Numbered from the stretch's first letter, positions 27,034 through 35,961 are shown. The stretch is 64,000 nucleotides of DNA from Tunicatimonas sp964551335 (GCA_964551335.1 CAZKCO010000008.1:62001-126000); one strand, 5' to 3'. Made by a program: numbers and translations. The notes: generated by a model not told the origin, from the letters alone.

Positions 27034-28608
27034 TTAGTGGACATCGGCCATCCAACGGTTCAATAAAGGAGATAATAATACCACAACCACCGCCCCTCCA
27101 AAGGCAACATAAGCGATTGACTCAAAGCCTTCGGTATAAATCTGTAAAGTTTCCATAGCGGAGGCTTCAACGCCAGAGTCTAGATTATCAATGGCTAATT
27201 TCTGTCCGACAAAGCCTACAATCTGGAAAGCGTAAGCGGAAGATAAAAACCATACGCCCATCATAAAAGCTACGATCGTCTGGGGGGAAAGATCCGTAAT
27301 TTTGGACAGGCCAACCGGATAAGTAAACAATTCGCCCACCGACATGCAGAAGTATAGTAATAATAAAAATATAAACGGAACCATTCCTTCTGCGTTAGCC
27401 GAACCTTCGCTTAAAAACAATATGTAATACCCTAACCCTAACAGTGCTAACCCCATGGCGAATTTATAGGGCGTTCGCGGGTTAATGCGTTTTTTGGATA
27501 ACCATACCCATAGGGCAGAAACCGGAATTGCAAAAAGTATGATAAAGAGGGGATTTAATGCATTGGTAGCCGCGGCATTCGTGAACGGCCAGACGTTTAG
27601 AATAACATTACGCTGAGAGAACAGAGTGATAATATTACCGGAAAGCTCATGAAAGCCCCAGAATAAAGTCATGAATACCGTAAGGAAAATTGCTACCGCT
27701 AGTTGCTTTCGTGCTTTGGCATCTATACGGCTCATGATGTACCCAAGATAGCCTAGAATAAAAAAGCTAAGTCCGTAGAATATCACATTGACAATAGTGA
27801 CATTACCTAAGAAACTTTCGCCTCCTGCAATAAACTGATAAGAAGATAATAGAACAGCGATCACGGGGACCGAAACAACCGACATTACCCAAACCCAGCG
27901 TTCGGTGGTTAGGCCATACTTCATGACGTCAAGTTTTTCTGGTTCAGATGGTAGTCCGTGATTCATAAAAACCCCCTTATTTATTCCTTGCTGAAAAAAA
28001 TAAAGGCCTACCACCATTCCTACTCCGGCTAAACCAAAACCATAGTGCCAACCGAAAGATGCGCCTAACCACCCACAAAGTATGGGAGATAAAAACGCCC
28101 CAATGTTAATCCCCATGTGAAAAATAGTAAAACCAGAATCCTTCCGAGTATCCCCGGGCGGATATAAGGCACCCACGAAGGTTGAAATATTGGGCTTGAA
28201 GAAGCCATTCCCTACAATGATAAAGGCAAGAGCAAGAAAAAAAGCAATGTTGTTTTCAATGGCCAGCACAAAATGTCCGATAGCCATAAAGATTCCCCCC
28301 AGCATAATTGCCTTGCGATAACCCAATAACTGGTCGGCAATACGTCCCCCGATAAGCGGAGAGGCGTATACCAACGATCCGTAGGAGGAATAGACAATAG
28401 CTGAAACTGTATCCCGATTGGCTAAAGCTTCAAATACCTGCTCCACCATATACAGGGTAAGCAGTGCCCGCATCCCGTAAAAACTAAAGCGTTCCCACAA
28501 CTCGGCAAAGAATAAATAAAATAAGCCCTTGGGGTGCCCAAACAGTTCGGGTGGGCTATCGGCTTTGGTGTTGATGTTCTGACCTGTAAAAGACGTAGTT
28601 TCAGACAT
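27034..28608 (-). CDS. peptide MFS transporter (POT/PTR2 family)
   Basis: A 524-residue inner-membrane symporter with about 14 helices. The POT signature is visible in FYLFFAELWERFSFYGMRA (ERFSFYGMRA near 42-51) and FFKPNIS near residue 136, where ExxERFxYYG is the proton-peptide motif. It imports di- or tripeptides with protons. The neighbouring acylase may provide or use related substrates, but that is a guess. The start ATG at 28608 gives the normal N-terminus. Confidence 0.93.
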   Translation of the reverse strand: MSETTSFTGQNINTKADSPPELFGHPKGLFYLFFAELWERFSFYGMRALLTLYMVEQVFEALANRDTVSAIVYSSYGSLVYASPLIGGRIADQLLGYRKAIMLGGIFMAIGHFVLAIENNIAFFLALAFIIVGNGFFKPNISTFVGALYPPGDTRKDSGFTIFHMGINIGAFLSPILCGWLGASFGWHYGFGLAGVGMVVGLYFFQQGINKGVFMNHGLPSEPEKLDVMKYGLTTERWVWVMSVVSVPVIAVLLSSYQFIAGGESFLGNVTIVNVIFYGLSFFILGYLGYIMSRIDAKARKQLAVAIFLTVFMTLFWGFHELSGNIITLFSQRNVILNVWPFTNAAATNALNPLFIILFAIPVSALWVWLSKKRINPRTPYKFAMGLALLGLGYYILFLSEGSANAEGMVPFIFLLLLYFCMSVGELFTYPVGLSKITDLSPQTIVAFMMGVWFLSSAYAFQIVGFVGQKLAIDNLDSGVEASAMETLQIYTEGFESIAYVAFGGAVVVVLLSPLLNRWMADVH

Positions 28609-28854
28609 ACAGCTAGGTTTGAATTTCGCTAAAGCGCTCTAAAGTAAGAATTACCCAGCTATTCTCTCAGAAAGTTAGTGTTTTAAAGTAGGAAGGCTAG
28701 AATACTATTTCGTCTTAAAAGTCCTAACAACCAGTAAATACCGACCTTTCGCCTACAATTTCTCTCAAAGGATCGCTAACCATAGCAGAATCATTGTATT
28801 ACTGAAAATTGGTAACTTTTTAGTTGTATCCTTAACAAAGATTGGTTCAATTAA

Positions 28855-29325
28855 AGCTACACTGCCATCCGTACCATCACTGTTTCCGGTAGCTCTCCGC
28901 TTCCGAGGGTAATTGTTATTGTAAAGGGGACGAGTGTAGAAACCACATCTGCTTATGTTCCTTTCTCTCATGCTGCCGACCCTGAGATTGATGACCCGAT
29001 ATCTGATAATCAGATGGTTATCTATGCCAATTTTCAATCTTTGCTCGACGAAGGAATACAAAACCCGGAAAATGTTAGTGAAAACCCTAGTTTATCTACT
29101 GATATTTTCTACGGAGGAAGCTCCAAATTATGGATAGAGGTGGCCTGGACAAAACAAGCTCGCTGTTTTCTTCAGACCAAACAATATAGCCAGGTATTCG
29201 CAACAGCTCAGAGTAGTGCTACCCATCTGCCTGATCGATTTATTTACGCCAATAGCGAACTTAACGCTAACAGTCAGGCCCCGCCTGATCCTGGTCTTTA
29301 TTCACCTACCGAAGTGAACAAGTAA
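28855..29325 (+). pseudogene. fused SusC/SusD remnant
   Basis: One frame is open from 28855 to the TAA ending at 29325, with no convincing start. The first part (about 28870-28945) reads SPLPRVIVIVKGTSVETT, which matches 11 of 16 positions of the SusC plug-domain strand PLPGVNVLVKGTTVGT in the complete SusC gene of this window. The rest reads as a SusD-like_2 segment: SLLDEGIQNPENVSENPS, FYGGSSKLWIEVAWTKQAR and ARCFLQTKQYSQVF. So a SusC start seems joined to a SusD middle by deletion. Not expected to make a working protein. The hairpin after it may be the old terminator. The 246 bases before it hold nothing I can name. Confidence 0.65.
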
Positions 29326-29365
29326 ATTTTAATGCCAGTCCAAATAAGGCTGGCGTTAAAATTTA
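29323..29365 (+). terminator. strong hairpin after SusC/SusD remnant
   Basis: Long stem: TAAATTTTAATGCCAGTCC (29323-29341) with GGCTGGCGTTAAAATTTA (29348-29365), one G-T pair, six-base loop. Overlaps the stop of the remnant. Confidence 0.7.
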
Positions 29366-29449
29366 CCAAAAAATCTACTCCAAATTAGATAGCTTGTTGA
29401 TATTGGTTTAATTTACCAGCCTATCTCACACTAAATTTATTTACTAAGT

Positions 29450-29785
29450 ATGCCAGTACTAAAGTATACCCAAACTAAGCCCGAAAAAGTAAGTGATGGA
29501 ATTGAAAGAAGGTTGGTTCATACCGATTCACTAATGACCGCCGTGTTAGACCTAAGTGGCGGACCCAAGTCTGAACCAGATCCGTTTCACAGCCATCCTC
29601 ACGAGCAGTCCTGTTACATTGCTTCGGGTAAAGTTCTATTCTTGATGCAAGGTGAAGATGCAGTTGAGTTGTCTGAAGGCGACATGTTCTATGTACCGTC
29701 CGGCAAGCCCCATTCCATTCAACTCCTTTCGGAGAAGGCTCGGCTGGTAGATAGCTTTAGTCCAATTCGAGAAGATTTTTTGTAG
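29450..29785 (+). CDS. cupin domain protein
   Basis: A 111-residue single-domain cupin. Motif 1 is DPFHSHPHEQSCYIASGK (His ligands in HSHPHEQ and the Glu), motif 2 is EGDMFYVPSGKPHSI (with His). The metal set appears complete. Such proteins bind a metal and often a small ligand; some are isomerases or dioxygenases, others sugar-binding. Nothing nearby fixes the substrate. It follows the SusC/SusD remnant and converges with the cytochrome c gene. Confidence 0.88.
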   Translation: MPVLKYTQTKPEKVSDGIERRLVHTDSLMTAVLDLSGGPKSEPDPFHSHPHEQSCYIASGKVLFLMQGEDAVELSEGDMFYVPSGKPHSIQLLSEKARLVDSFSPIREDFL

Positions 29786-29838
29786 GTTTTCTACCTAAAT
29801 CGTGCTGGTTCATTTACCAGGTGCTTCAAACAACCCAA

Positions 29839-30303
29839 CTAACTCTCGATACTTGCACGAATTTCCGCTACTTCTTCCGCTGAGATAGCTTCAGCTTCGT
29901 TGCCAAACGAGTTGCGAACGTAGGTTAACACCCCGGCTACCTGCTCATCGGTTAAGAAAGCATGTGGTGCCATAATGTTATTGTAGGTTTCTCCATTCAC
30001 AGTAATCTCTCCTTGTAACCCCTGCAAAACAATCGTAATTAATCGCGTATTATCGCCCAGTACCCATTCGGTTTGTACCAATGGAGGAAAGGCACCCGGT
30101 ACACCCTGCCCGTTTGCCTGATGGCAAGCCAGACAGTATTGGTTGTATACTGTTTCACCGGTGGCCATGAGTTGGGTGGTTTCAGCTGATACTTCTTCGT
30201 TAGCGGTTTCATCTGAAGTGGTAGTGGCTTCTTCATTTTGGCTACTTCCCGTACAGGAAGCTAAGGTGTAAATGATAATGAAAAAGGAAAATAAGTTTTT
30301 CAA
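29839..30303 (-). CDS. cytochrome c lipoprotein
   Basis: About 154 residues. The best start is TTG at 30303, which yields the signal LKNLFSFFIIIYTLASC with lipobox LASC; the longer frame begins at 30369 without a sensible N-terminus. A Thr/Glu/Ser-rich linker follows. The heme site is CLACH near residue 58 and the distal Met is probably in NNIMAPHAF near residue 110. This is a monoheme class I cytochrome c, anchored to the periplasmic side. It lies directly downstream of the sorbosone-type dehydrogenase on the same strand, so electron acceptance from that enzyme is likely, although a terminator separates them. Confidence 0.85.
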   Translation of the reverse strand: MKNLFSFFIIIYTLASCTGSSQNEEATTTSDETANEEVSAETTQLMATGETVYNQYCLACHQANGQGVPGAFPPLVQTEWVLGDNTRLITIVLQGLQGEITVNGETYNNIMAPHAFLTDEQVAGVLTYVRNSFGNEAEAISAEEVAEIRASIES

Positions 30304-30350
30304 GGTAGTGCGATTTTTGATAAAAAAACTAAACGCAATAAAAATAGGAA

Positions 30351-30380
30351 AAAGCCAGTCGCTAGCCAAGCACTGGCTTT
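30351..30380 (-). terminator. terminator between dehydrogenase and cytochrome c
   Basis: Perfect 9-base stem AAAGCCAGT (30351-30359) and ACTGGCTTT (30372-30380) with a 12-base loop; on the minus strand it is followed by a short run of T. It lies after the dehydrogenase stop and before the cytochrome start. Confidence 0.65.
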
Positions 30381-30436
30381 CTGAGAAAGTAATAATGATA
30401 GTCAGTAATAAGCAGCCTTATTATCAGGTACGTGCC

Positions 30437-31792
30437 TTAGCGAACTATCCCTGCCATCTGCTCTTGATCACCTTGGTAAAATACTCGCCAAATTCTACCT
30501 TTCTGATCGTCAGTGATGTACAGCGACCCATCCGGGCCAATCGCTAAACCGGTTGGTCGAAACTCTGCGTCTCCTGGGTTTTCAATTTCATCTCCCGATC
30601 CGGCAAATTCATCAGCAAAACGCTCGAACTCACCGGAAGGCAGTCCATCCTCCCCCATCGGTACAAACGCAATGTTATAACCTTGTTGTGGAAGAGGGGC
30701 CCGATTCCAAGAGCCGTGAAAAGCGATAAACGCCCCTGAGCGATATTTCTCCGGAAACATATCGGAATTGTAAAAAACTAAATCGTTGGGTGCCCAGTGG
30801 GCGGGGAACGCCATGATTGGATCTTCCTTATCGGCACAGCGGCCGACTTCTTCACCGTTGCCGCCGTACTCCGGAGCCAGCACCTTCTGATTCATTTGAG
30901 GATCGTAGTAACAGTAAGGCCAACCAAAATCATCACCATCACCCACCTTTAAAAATTCCTCGGCCGGAAGCTCGGCATTATCCAGCGAATCGTAGTACTC
31001 TGCCCACAATGTATTGAGCTGATCTCGACCGTGCTGAAGCGCATATAAGCTATTAACACTCTTATTCCAATCAAGAGCTACCGCATTTCGGATGCCAGTT
31101 GCGTACCTAATTCCATCTTCCTGTAGAGTCTGTCCTGCCTGATCTGCGCTAAACTGCCATATTCCGGCATGCCATTCAAGTTGTGGACAGGGATCCTGGC
31201 CAGGTGATTGAGGGGTGCGCTGTTGTTCCTGACAGGCATTGGAAGGGGCACCAATGGTTACGTACATATTCCCGTTTCCGTCAAAGGTAAACGGCTTGGT
31301 AGCGTGAGGTCCTTGTGCAAGAAATCCTTCTACTATAATCTCTGGCTCGGCAGTCGGTACCAGTCCCTCACCTAATGCCACGCGATATATCACTGTATCC
31401 GAAGAGTAATAGAGATAGTTTTGGTAGATATCGATACCGGTTCCGCCGTATTCACCGAAATATTCTTTCTGATCGGCCCGGCCGTCACCATCCGTATCCC
31501 GCAAGGCAAGTATTCCGCCACCGGCTTCGGGGTCCCGAATTTTCACGAAAATATCGCCATTGTCTCTTACCGCAATATGCCGGGCTTTACCCACATTGTC
31601 GGCTACAACGTAGGCGCCAAATCCATTGGATAGCGTAATTGAGCCGTTATCGGAGTCGGCCGTAAACTGAGCTTCAACCGAATTCTCATCCGAAGTGGAG
31701 GTAGAGCTACTACAAGCAGCTAACAGTCCGGTGACTAAGGCTAGAATCAGTGAAAAAAGCGAGTAACGAGGTAGTTTATTGATGTTATACAT
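30437..31792 (-). CDS. PQQ-dependent sugar (sorbosone-type) dehydrogenase lipoprotein
   Basis: The 451-residue protein begins with a lipoprotein signal (LLAAC, about residue 23-27) and a Ser/Thr spacer. The body is a six-bladed propeller of the soluble glucose dehydrogenase/L-sorbosone dehydrogenase group: repeats such as GKARHIAVRDNGDIFVKIRD, LALRDTDGDGRAD, GIRYATGIRNAVALDW, GDDFGWPYCYYD and the terminal GPDGSLYITDDQKGRIWRV. It likely oxidises a sugar or aldose in the periplasm with PQQ and passes electrons to the cytochrome c downstream. No PQQ synthesis genes are in the window. The ATG at 31792 gives the signal peptide. Confidence 0.88.
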   Translation of the reverse strand: MYNINKLPRYSLFSLILALVTGLLAACSSSTSTSDENSVEAQFTADSDNGSITLSNGFGAYVVADNVGKARHIAVRDNGDIFVKIRDPEAGGGILALRDTDGDGRADQKEYFGEYGGTGIDIYQNYLYYSSDTVIYRVALGEGLVPTAEPEIIVEGFLAQGPHATKPFTFDGNGNMYVTIGAPSNACQEQQRTPQSPGQDPCPQLEWHAGIWQFSADQAGQTLQEDGIRYATGIRNAVALDWNKSVNSLYALQHGRDQLNTLWAEYYDSLDNAELPAEEFLKVGDGDDFGWPYCYYDPQMNQKVLAPEYGGNGEEVGRCADKEDPIMAFPAHWAPNDLVFYNSDMFPEKYRSGAFIAFHGSWNRAPLPQQGYNIAFVPMGEDGLPSGEFERFADEFAGSGDEIENPGDAEFRPTGLAIGPDGSLYITDDQKGRIWRVFYQGDQEQMAGIVR

Positions 31793-31831
31793 TGGTAGAT
31801 TGATTAAGCAAAAAACTGTTATAGCAAATGT

Positions 31832-32080
31832 TTAGGTAGTGGACTCATTTTTATCTTGCGTATTAGCGGCTTCGGCCATACGTTCCAGATTACGGGACCG
31901 TTGAATACCGCGAAACACCTTTACCACCACGAAAACTACGATAGCGACAACGGCAGCCCCGGCAACCCACAACAAGGGTCCGCCAAAACCCTCCTGTGGG
32001 GTGTAAGGCACCCCTTCATCCGTAGAATTTCCGGCTTCTTGAAAGAGCAATAAAAGTGCAAAAAGTAATATCATGTTCAT
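31832..32080 (-). CDS. small membrane protein, unknown
   Basis: 82 residues from the ATG at 32080: hydrophobic start MNMILLFALLLLF, a short periplasmic loop, a helix near 35-55 (LLWVAGAAVVAIVVFVVVKV) and a charged cytoplasmic tail. The frame is open to 32212, but the upstream part has no membrane or family features. It lies 40 bases upstream of the dehydrogenase on the same strand. Confidence 0.6.
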   Translation of the reverse strand: MNMILLFALLLLFQEAGNSTDEGVPYTPQEGFGGPLLWVAGAAVVAIVVFVVVKVFRGIQRSRNLERMAEAANTQDKNESTT

Positions 32081-32227
32081 AGTTGGATTAGTTATGTGGT
32101 TATCACTACTAAAACTATTACCGCAACTGAATGTTATGCAGGACTGAAAATTCGGCTCTAAAATAGTAAGGGTGATGAACATCCTGTAAAGATTTTTGTT
32201 TATCCATAGCATAAAATTTTTTGAACT

Positions 32228-33301
32228 ATGAAGAAAATCGGCATTTTTTTAGCCATTATTCTCGCTCTCTTTATTGCACTACATTTTCTACTCGAGCCAT
32301 TTGTTGAGAATTTTGTCAATAAGCAATTAAACAATTTAGAAGATTACACCGGGCAGGTGGCCGATATTGATATTCATCTTTATCGAGGAGCATACCAGAT
32401 CAAAGGATTAGAGATTGTTAAACGAGAAGCGGAAAATCCTGAACCTTTTTTGAAAATTGATACTATCGATTTTTCAGTAGAATGGAATGCTTTGTTTGAT
32501 GGCAGCATAGTAGGCGAAGTGATTTTGTCGAACCCTGAAGTAAATATGATAGTGACCCCTACCGTGGAAGAAGATAGTGTGCGGGAACAAACTGGCGAGG
32601 ATGTAGACTGGGTGCAACAGATCCAGGGTTTAATGCCGCTGACTATTAACCGATTTGAAATAAAAAATGGAAATCTTTCTTATAAAGATCCATCGGTAGA
32701 TCCCAGAGTGGACGCATATTTTAAGAACTTGTACCTGTTGGCTGAGAATATTAGCAACGTCACAGACAGTAGCACCGACTTTCCTTCCTCTCTCCGGGCA
32801 AATGCTGTTACCGTTGGTGACGGGCAATTTAACCTGGATATGAAAATGAATCTATTACGTAGTGTACCTAATTTTAAAGCAGATTTAGAGTTGAATAATG
32901 TGGATCTTACCCAGCTCAATGATTTTATTAAGGCGTACGCCAAGTTTGATGTTCAGGATGGCACCTTCTCCATTATTACCGAAATGAGTGTGGTAGACAA
33001 AAAAATAGAGGGCTATATTAAACCGTTCTTTGAAAACCTAGATGTATTCAGCATTAAAGAGGACTTGGGCGATGATGAAACCAGCATTTTTCAGAAGGCC
33101 TGGGAGGCTTTGGTCGGTTTGGGCTCTGAAATCTTTGAAAACCAACCCAAAGACCGAGTAGCCACCGAAGTCCCTATCGAGGGTTCATTAGAAAGCCCCG
33201 ATCCTAGTATTTCAACTACCATTTGGAACGTTTTCCGGAATGCATTTATCGAGGCTATAGAAAAAGAATTTACTCGTCTTTCGGAAAACCAAGCCTCCTA
33301 G
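32228..33301 (+). CDS. AsmA-like DUF748 protein
   Basis: A 357-residue protein with one N-terminal membrane helix (about 5-25) and a large periplasmic domain. Repeats of VADIDIHLYRGAYQIKGLEI, IDFSVEWNALFDGSIVGEV and FEIKNGNLSYKDPS are typical of the DUF748/AsmA repeat family that is linked to outer-membrane lipid transport or stress. The length is moderate. It is followed by a holin-X/YqjE-like protein gene, which suggests an envelope maintenance set. Confidence 0.85.
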   Translation: MKKIGIFLAIILALFIALHFLLEPFVENFVNKQLNNLEDYTGQVADIDIHLYRGAYQIKGLEIVKREAENPEPFLKIDTIDFSVEWNALFDGSIVGEVILSNPEVNMIVTPTVEEDSVREQTGEDVDWVQQIQGLMPLTINRFEIKNGNLSYKDPSVDPRVDAYFKNLYLLAENISNVTDSSTDFPSSLRANAVTVGDGQFNLDMKMNLLRSVPNFKADLELNNVDLTQLNDFIKAYAKFDVQDGTFSIITEMSVVDKKIEGYIKPFFENLDVFSIKEDLGDDETSIFQKAWEALVGLGSEIFENQPKDRVATEVPIEGSLESPDPSISTTIWNVFRNAFIEAIEKEFTRLSENQAS

Positions 33302-33346
33302 CTGTTCCTATTTCTTGCGTTGGAATACCAAATGCCTGTTGCCGGT

Positions 33347-33377
33347 TTTGGTAGGAAATTCCATTGTAGTACATTTG
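33347..33377 (+). promoter_or_regulatory. candidate Bacteroidota promoter
   Basis: TTTG (33347-33350), 19-base spacer, TACATTTG (33370-33377): an exact fit to the TTTG-N19-TAnnTTTG consensus, 57 bases before the YqjE-like gene. Confidence 0.6.
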
Positions 33378-33433
33378 GGAGTAATTGTTATCTAACCGGC
33401 TGCCTACGGTGTAGCTGACTTTTTAAAATTTCT

Positions 33434-33805
33434 ATGGATTACCCGACCTCTCCGCTCGAGAAATTATTACATGATGCGAAAGAATACGTTACCATTCAGC
33501 GCCAACTTATTTCTACCGTTGTTTCCAAAAAGGGGGCAGATGTAGCTTATATAGTAGTTGCAGGAGCTTTGTTCGTATTGCTAGGGTTGTTTATTGCAAT
33601 CTTCCTCAGCTTCACGCTCGCCTACGGTCTCGCCCTACTGCTTGATAATGTGTTTCTGGGATTTTTGATTGTTACCCTTCTGTACATTCTTATCTTCGTT
33701 ATGCTCTGGATTTTTAAAGATCGGCTGATCAAGATTCCAATACTCAAATTATTCCTTAGATTTTTTGATACTAATAAACCAACGAATAATGAGCCAGTTG
33801 CCTAG
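33434..33805 (+). CDS. phage holin-X / YqjE-like membrane protein
   Basis: A 123-residue protein with an N-terminal helical segment, two hydrophobic helices (about 39-63 and 72-98) and a basic C-terminus. This matches the 'phage holin family' of chromosomal YqjE-like proteins, which are not true phage holins. The next gene starts inside it (33789), so translation is coupled. The companion to DUF748 upstream fits an envelope stress role, which is inferred. Confidence 0.8.
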   Translation: MDYPTSPLEKLLHDAKEYVTIQRQLISTVVSKKGADVAYIVVAGALFVLLGLFIAIFLSFTLAYGLALLLDNVFLGFLIVTLLYILIFVMLWIFKDRLIKIPILKLFLRFFDTNKPTNNEPVA

Positions 33806-34163
33806 CCAGGATGAATACGAAAGAGTTAAAAAGCACTATCAAAATTTAGCGAAAGAAAAGGAGAAAGAACTGGGTAGTGACCTGATTGCTCTACGCAATG
33901 ATCTAGTACCTAAATACTTGAAGGGTAAATTTCTCATGGGCTGCGCCATCTTTGGAACTACTTACATGATAGAAGAACTAATTTTCCGAAAACGAGTACC
34001 GGGACTGGTAAAATTTGTAGGTGCCCTATCCGCTACAGTAGCAGCCCCCCGACTCTATCGTATGCTGTACCAAAATTACTTTGAAGTAAATCCGACCCCG
34101 CTCCCCGTACCAGCTGTAGAACCAATTGTTACCGAGGAAGAAGACGAATCTGAAACAGATTAG
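33789..34163 (+). CDS. YtxH/YqjD-like helical protein, unknown
   Basis: 124 residues from the ATG at 33789, overlapping the previous gene by 17 bases. An amphipathic N-terminal helix (MSQLPSQDEYERVKKHY) is followed by a hydrophobic stretch (FLMGCAIFGTTYMIE), a second hydrophobic stretch near 70-90 and an acidic Glu/Asp-rich tail. The layout resembles YqjD-type inner-membrane proteins, but no motif is decisive. Co-translated with the YqjE-like gene. Confidence 0.65.
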   Translation: MSQLPSQDEYERVKKHYQNLAKEKEKELGSDLIALRNDLVPKYLKGKFLMGCAIFGTTYMIEELIFRKRVPGLVKFVGALSATVAAPRLYRMLYQNYFEVNPTPLPVPAVEPIVTEEEDESETD

Positions 34164-34912
34164 CCTATATCTTCACTGGTATATTCAAAATAAAGCTCCC
34201 AGGGATTAGTCTGATGCAATAGCATCTCTTGACTCGAGTTTCGCCAGGGGAAAGGATATTGGCCCTGCCGCTGATTATCCAGCGCGTTTAGCTTAATATC
34301 CATTACCTCCTTGATATCGAGCCGCCAGGTTTTAGGATTTTCAGTGGAAATGTTATCAGCAGGGTTTTTAGTCGACCACGACCACAAAAGGTATTCTACC
34401 ATTCGGATGGGATAATAGCTCCGGCGAGCGGCCTGCCGAATTATCTGCCAGGTAGCCTGAACGTCTCGGTTGCCCTGATCCAGGAAAGGAAGCAAAATAG
34501 CATCAGGTTGAAAAGTCTCCAGTTCATTGAGGCATAACCGAACTGCTTCCTCAAATCCAGGCTGTTCGCGCATCGGAATCAAATTTTCCCGTAGGTTTAG
34601 AAAGATCGTAGCATCGTTGCTAACACCAATTTTACCAATCAACTCCAGCACCTCCGTGTTTGAGGATTGATCCAACCGTTCCTCCTCATAATGACCATCC
34701 AAGCTGCCGGTGGGACTTCCGTCACTAACAAACAGAACATGCACTCGGAATCCCATTTGCCGGAGCAGAGCCATTGCTCCCCCACACCCTAATACCTCGC
34801 TATTTGGGTGAGGCGAAACTACTAGGGTAGAACCCCAGTCGTACACTTGGGCAGAGGGGTAGAGTAAAGTCTCGTTTCCGAGCTTTTGCATTGATTTTTG
34901 ATGAGCAAACAT
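34160..34912 (-). CDS. PIG-L/LmbE-fold protein with degenerate active site
   Basis: About 250 residues from the ATG at 34912; another ATG at 34891 is possible. The fold is that of PIG-L deacetylases (VVSPHPNSEVLGCGGAMAL and FRVHVLFVSDGSPTG). The usual motif HPDDE is HPNSE here (His35, Asn37, Ser38, Glu39), so the base and one zinc ligand are replaced. The later HPDH motif is also lost (DQGNRDVQATW). The enzyme is therefore probably not a standard zinc deacetylase; it could be a regulator or have other metal use. The C-terminus contains TWRLDIKEVMDIKLNALDNQ. It lies tail to tail with the YqjD-like gene, sharing the last four bases. Confidence 0.8.
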   Translation of the reverse strand: MFAHQKSMQKLGNETLLYPSAQVYDWGSTLVVSPHPNSEVLGCGGAMALLRQMGFRVHVLFVSDGSPTGSLDGHYEEERLDQSSNTEVLELIGKIGVSNDATIFLNLRENLIPMREQPGFEEAVRLCLNELETFQPDAILLPFLDQGNRDVQATWQIIRQAARRSYYPIRMVEYLLWSWSTKNPADNISTENPKTWRLDIKEVMDIKLNALDNQRQGQYPFPWRNSSQEMLLHQTNPWELYFEYTSEDIG

Positions 34913-35139
34913 GACAAAAAATTTACTTGGTGAAACTACTTTGGAATATATCGAGCTAACTGAAAAAGTCTTAGGGGAAGGAAAGCTGTAAAAAATATGG
35001 CTCACCTATTGAACGTTTTAATGTAGCAAATTTTTTTGGTAATTTTTTTTTAAAAACCAAAAAATATATTACACAACGAACATCTCAAAAAGCAACGTAA
35101 TATGGATATTCAGACTAAAAATAGTTCAGTTTGTATTGA

Positions 35140-35958
35140 TCAGGTGTTTAATTTTCTGATTTTTTCTTTGGAACGTATTAATATACGGTCCACCAGCCGG
35201 GGAAAAAGTACATTAGCCAGCGCATTCATTTTTCCTAAAAAAGATAAAACTTTTTTGAATTTTCGCTTCTCAATTAATTGAACAATGGCCGCAGCAACCT
35301 GCTCAGGCGTCTGGGTTTTCCGTTGACCTCGGTCTTTCAACAGCAAATAGGTTCCATCTTTGTTGATAACTTTCTTACCGGGATCGTTTTTCGTAATGCC
35401 CACGTAAATGATTCCTACATGAATTTTTTTTTCACTTAATTCTACTTTTAGCGACTCGGCCATAGCGGTAAGTGCCATTTTTGAAGCACAGTAAATACTG
35501 GTTTCTGGTAACCCTCGAATTCCCGCCACGCTAGAAATAAACACGATACTGCCCTGCGAAGCGGCTAGATAGGGTTCGGCAAACTTAGTGGGATACATGC
35601 AGCCCAAAAAGTTGATCCGCATAATCTCTTCAAAAACTTCTGGTGCCAGTTCATCAAAATACCCCCGTGACGACATGCCTGCGTTATTCACCAGTATATC
35701 TATTCTACCAAACTCTGCCACAGTTTGGTTAATCAACTTTTCAGCGCCCTGGATGGTAGAGATGTCGGCAGTCACCGCCAGCACTTCATAACCCTGGTCC
35801 GTGAACGCCTTTTTAGTTTCCAGCAAACGGCTTTCGGTACGGCCGTTAATTACTAATTTTGCTCCTTTTTCTGCCAGTAATTCTGCCGTTGATTTTCCAA
35901 TACCCATACTGGAGCCAGTAATAACAGCTACTTTCCCCCTCATTGTTTTTTTTGACAT
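35140..35958 (-). CDS. SDR family oxidoreductase
   Basis: A 272-residue classical SDR. GSSMGIG is the NAD(P) motif near residue 15, VNNAG the next (NNAG near 90), Ser and YCASK (catalytic Tyr/Lys near 150-160) are intact, and a C-terminal extension with KRKFKKVLSFLGKMNALANV might associate with membrane. Such proteins often reduce lipid-linked ketones. It is followed by the CPBP gene upstream, with the two genes three bases apart, so they are likely in one transcript. Confidence 0.9.
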   Translation of the reverse strand: MSKKTMRGKVAVITGSSMGIGKSTAELLAEKGAKLVINGRTESRLLETKKAFTDQGYEVLAVTADISTIQGAEKLINQTVAEFGRIDILVNNAGMSSRGYFDELAPEVFEEIMRINFLGCMYPTKFAEPYLAASQGSIVFISSVAGIRGLPETSIYCASKMALTAMAESLKVELSEKKIHVGIIYVGITKNDPGKKVINKDGTYLLLKDRGQRKTQTPEQVAAAIVQLIEKRKFKKVLSFLGKMNALANVLFPRLVDRILIRSKEKIRKLNT

Positions 35959-35961
35959 TTC

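Noticed and set aside
28765..29061. 98-codon minus frame over the SusC/SusD remnant
   Set aside because: The plus-strand remnant explains the region; the minus product has no coherent features.
33434..33805. Prophage lysis gene
   Set aside because: Holin-X/YqjE-like proteins are chromosomal envelope proteins; no endolysin or other phage gene nearby.
35102..35281. 59-codon plus-strand frame starting ATG at 35102
   Set aside because: Most of it is antisense to the SDR gene, and it has no family resemblance.
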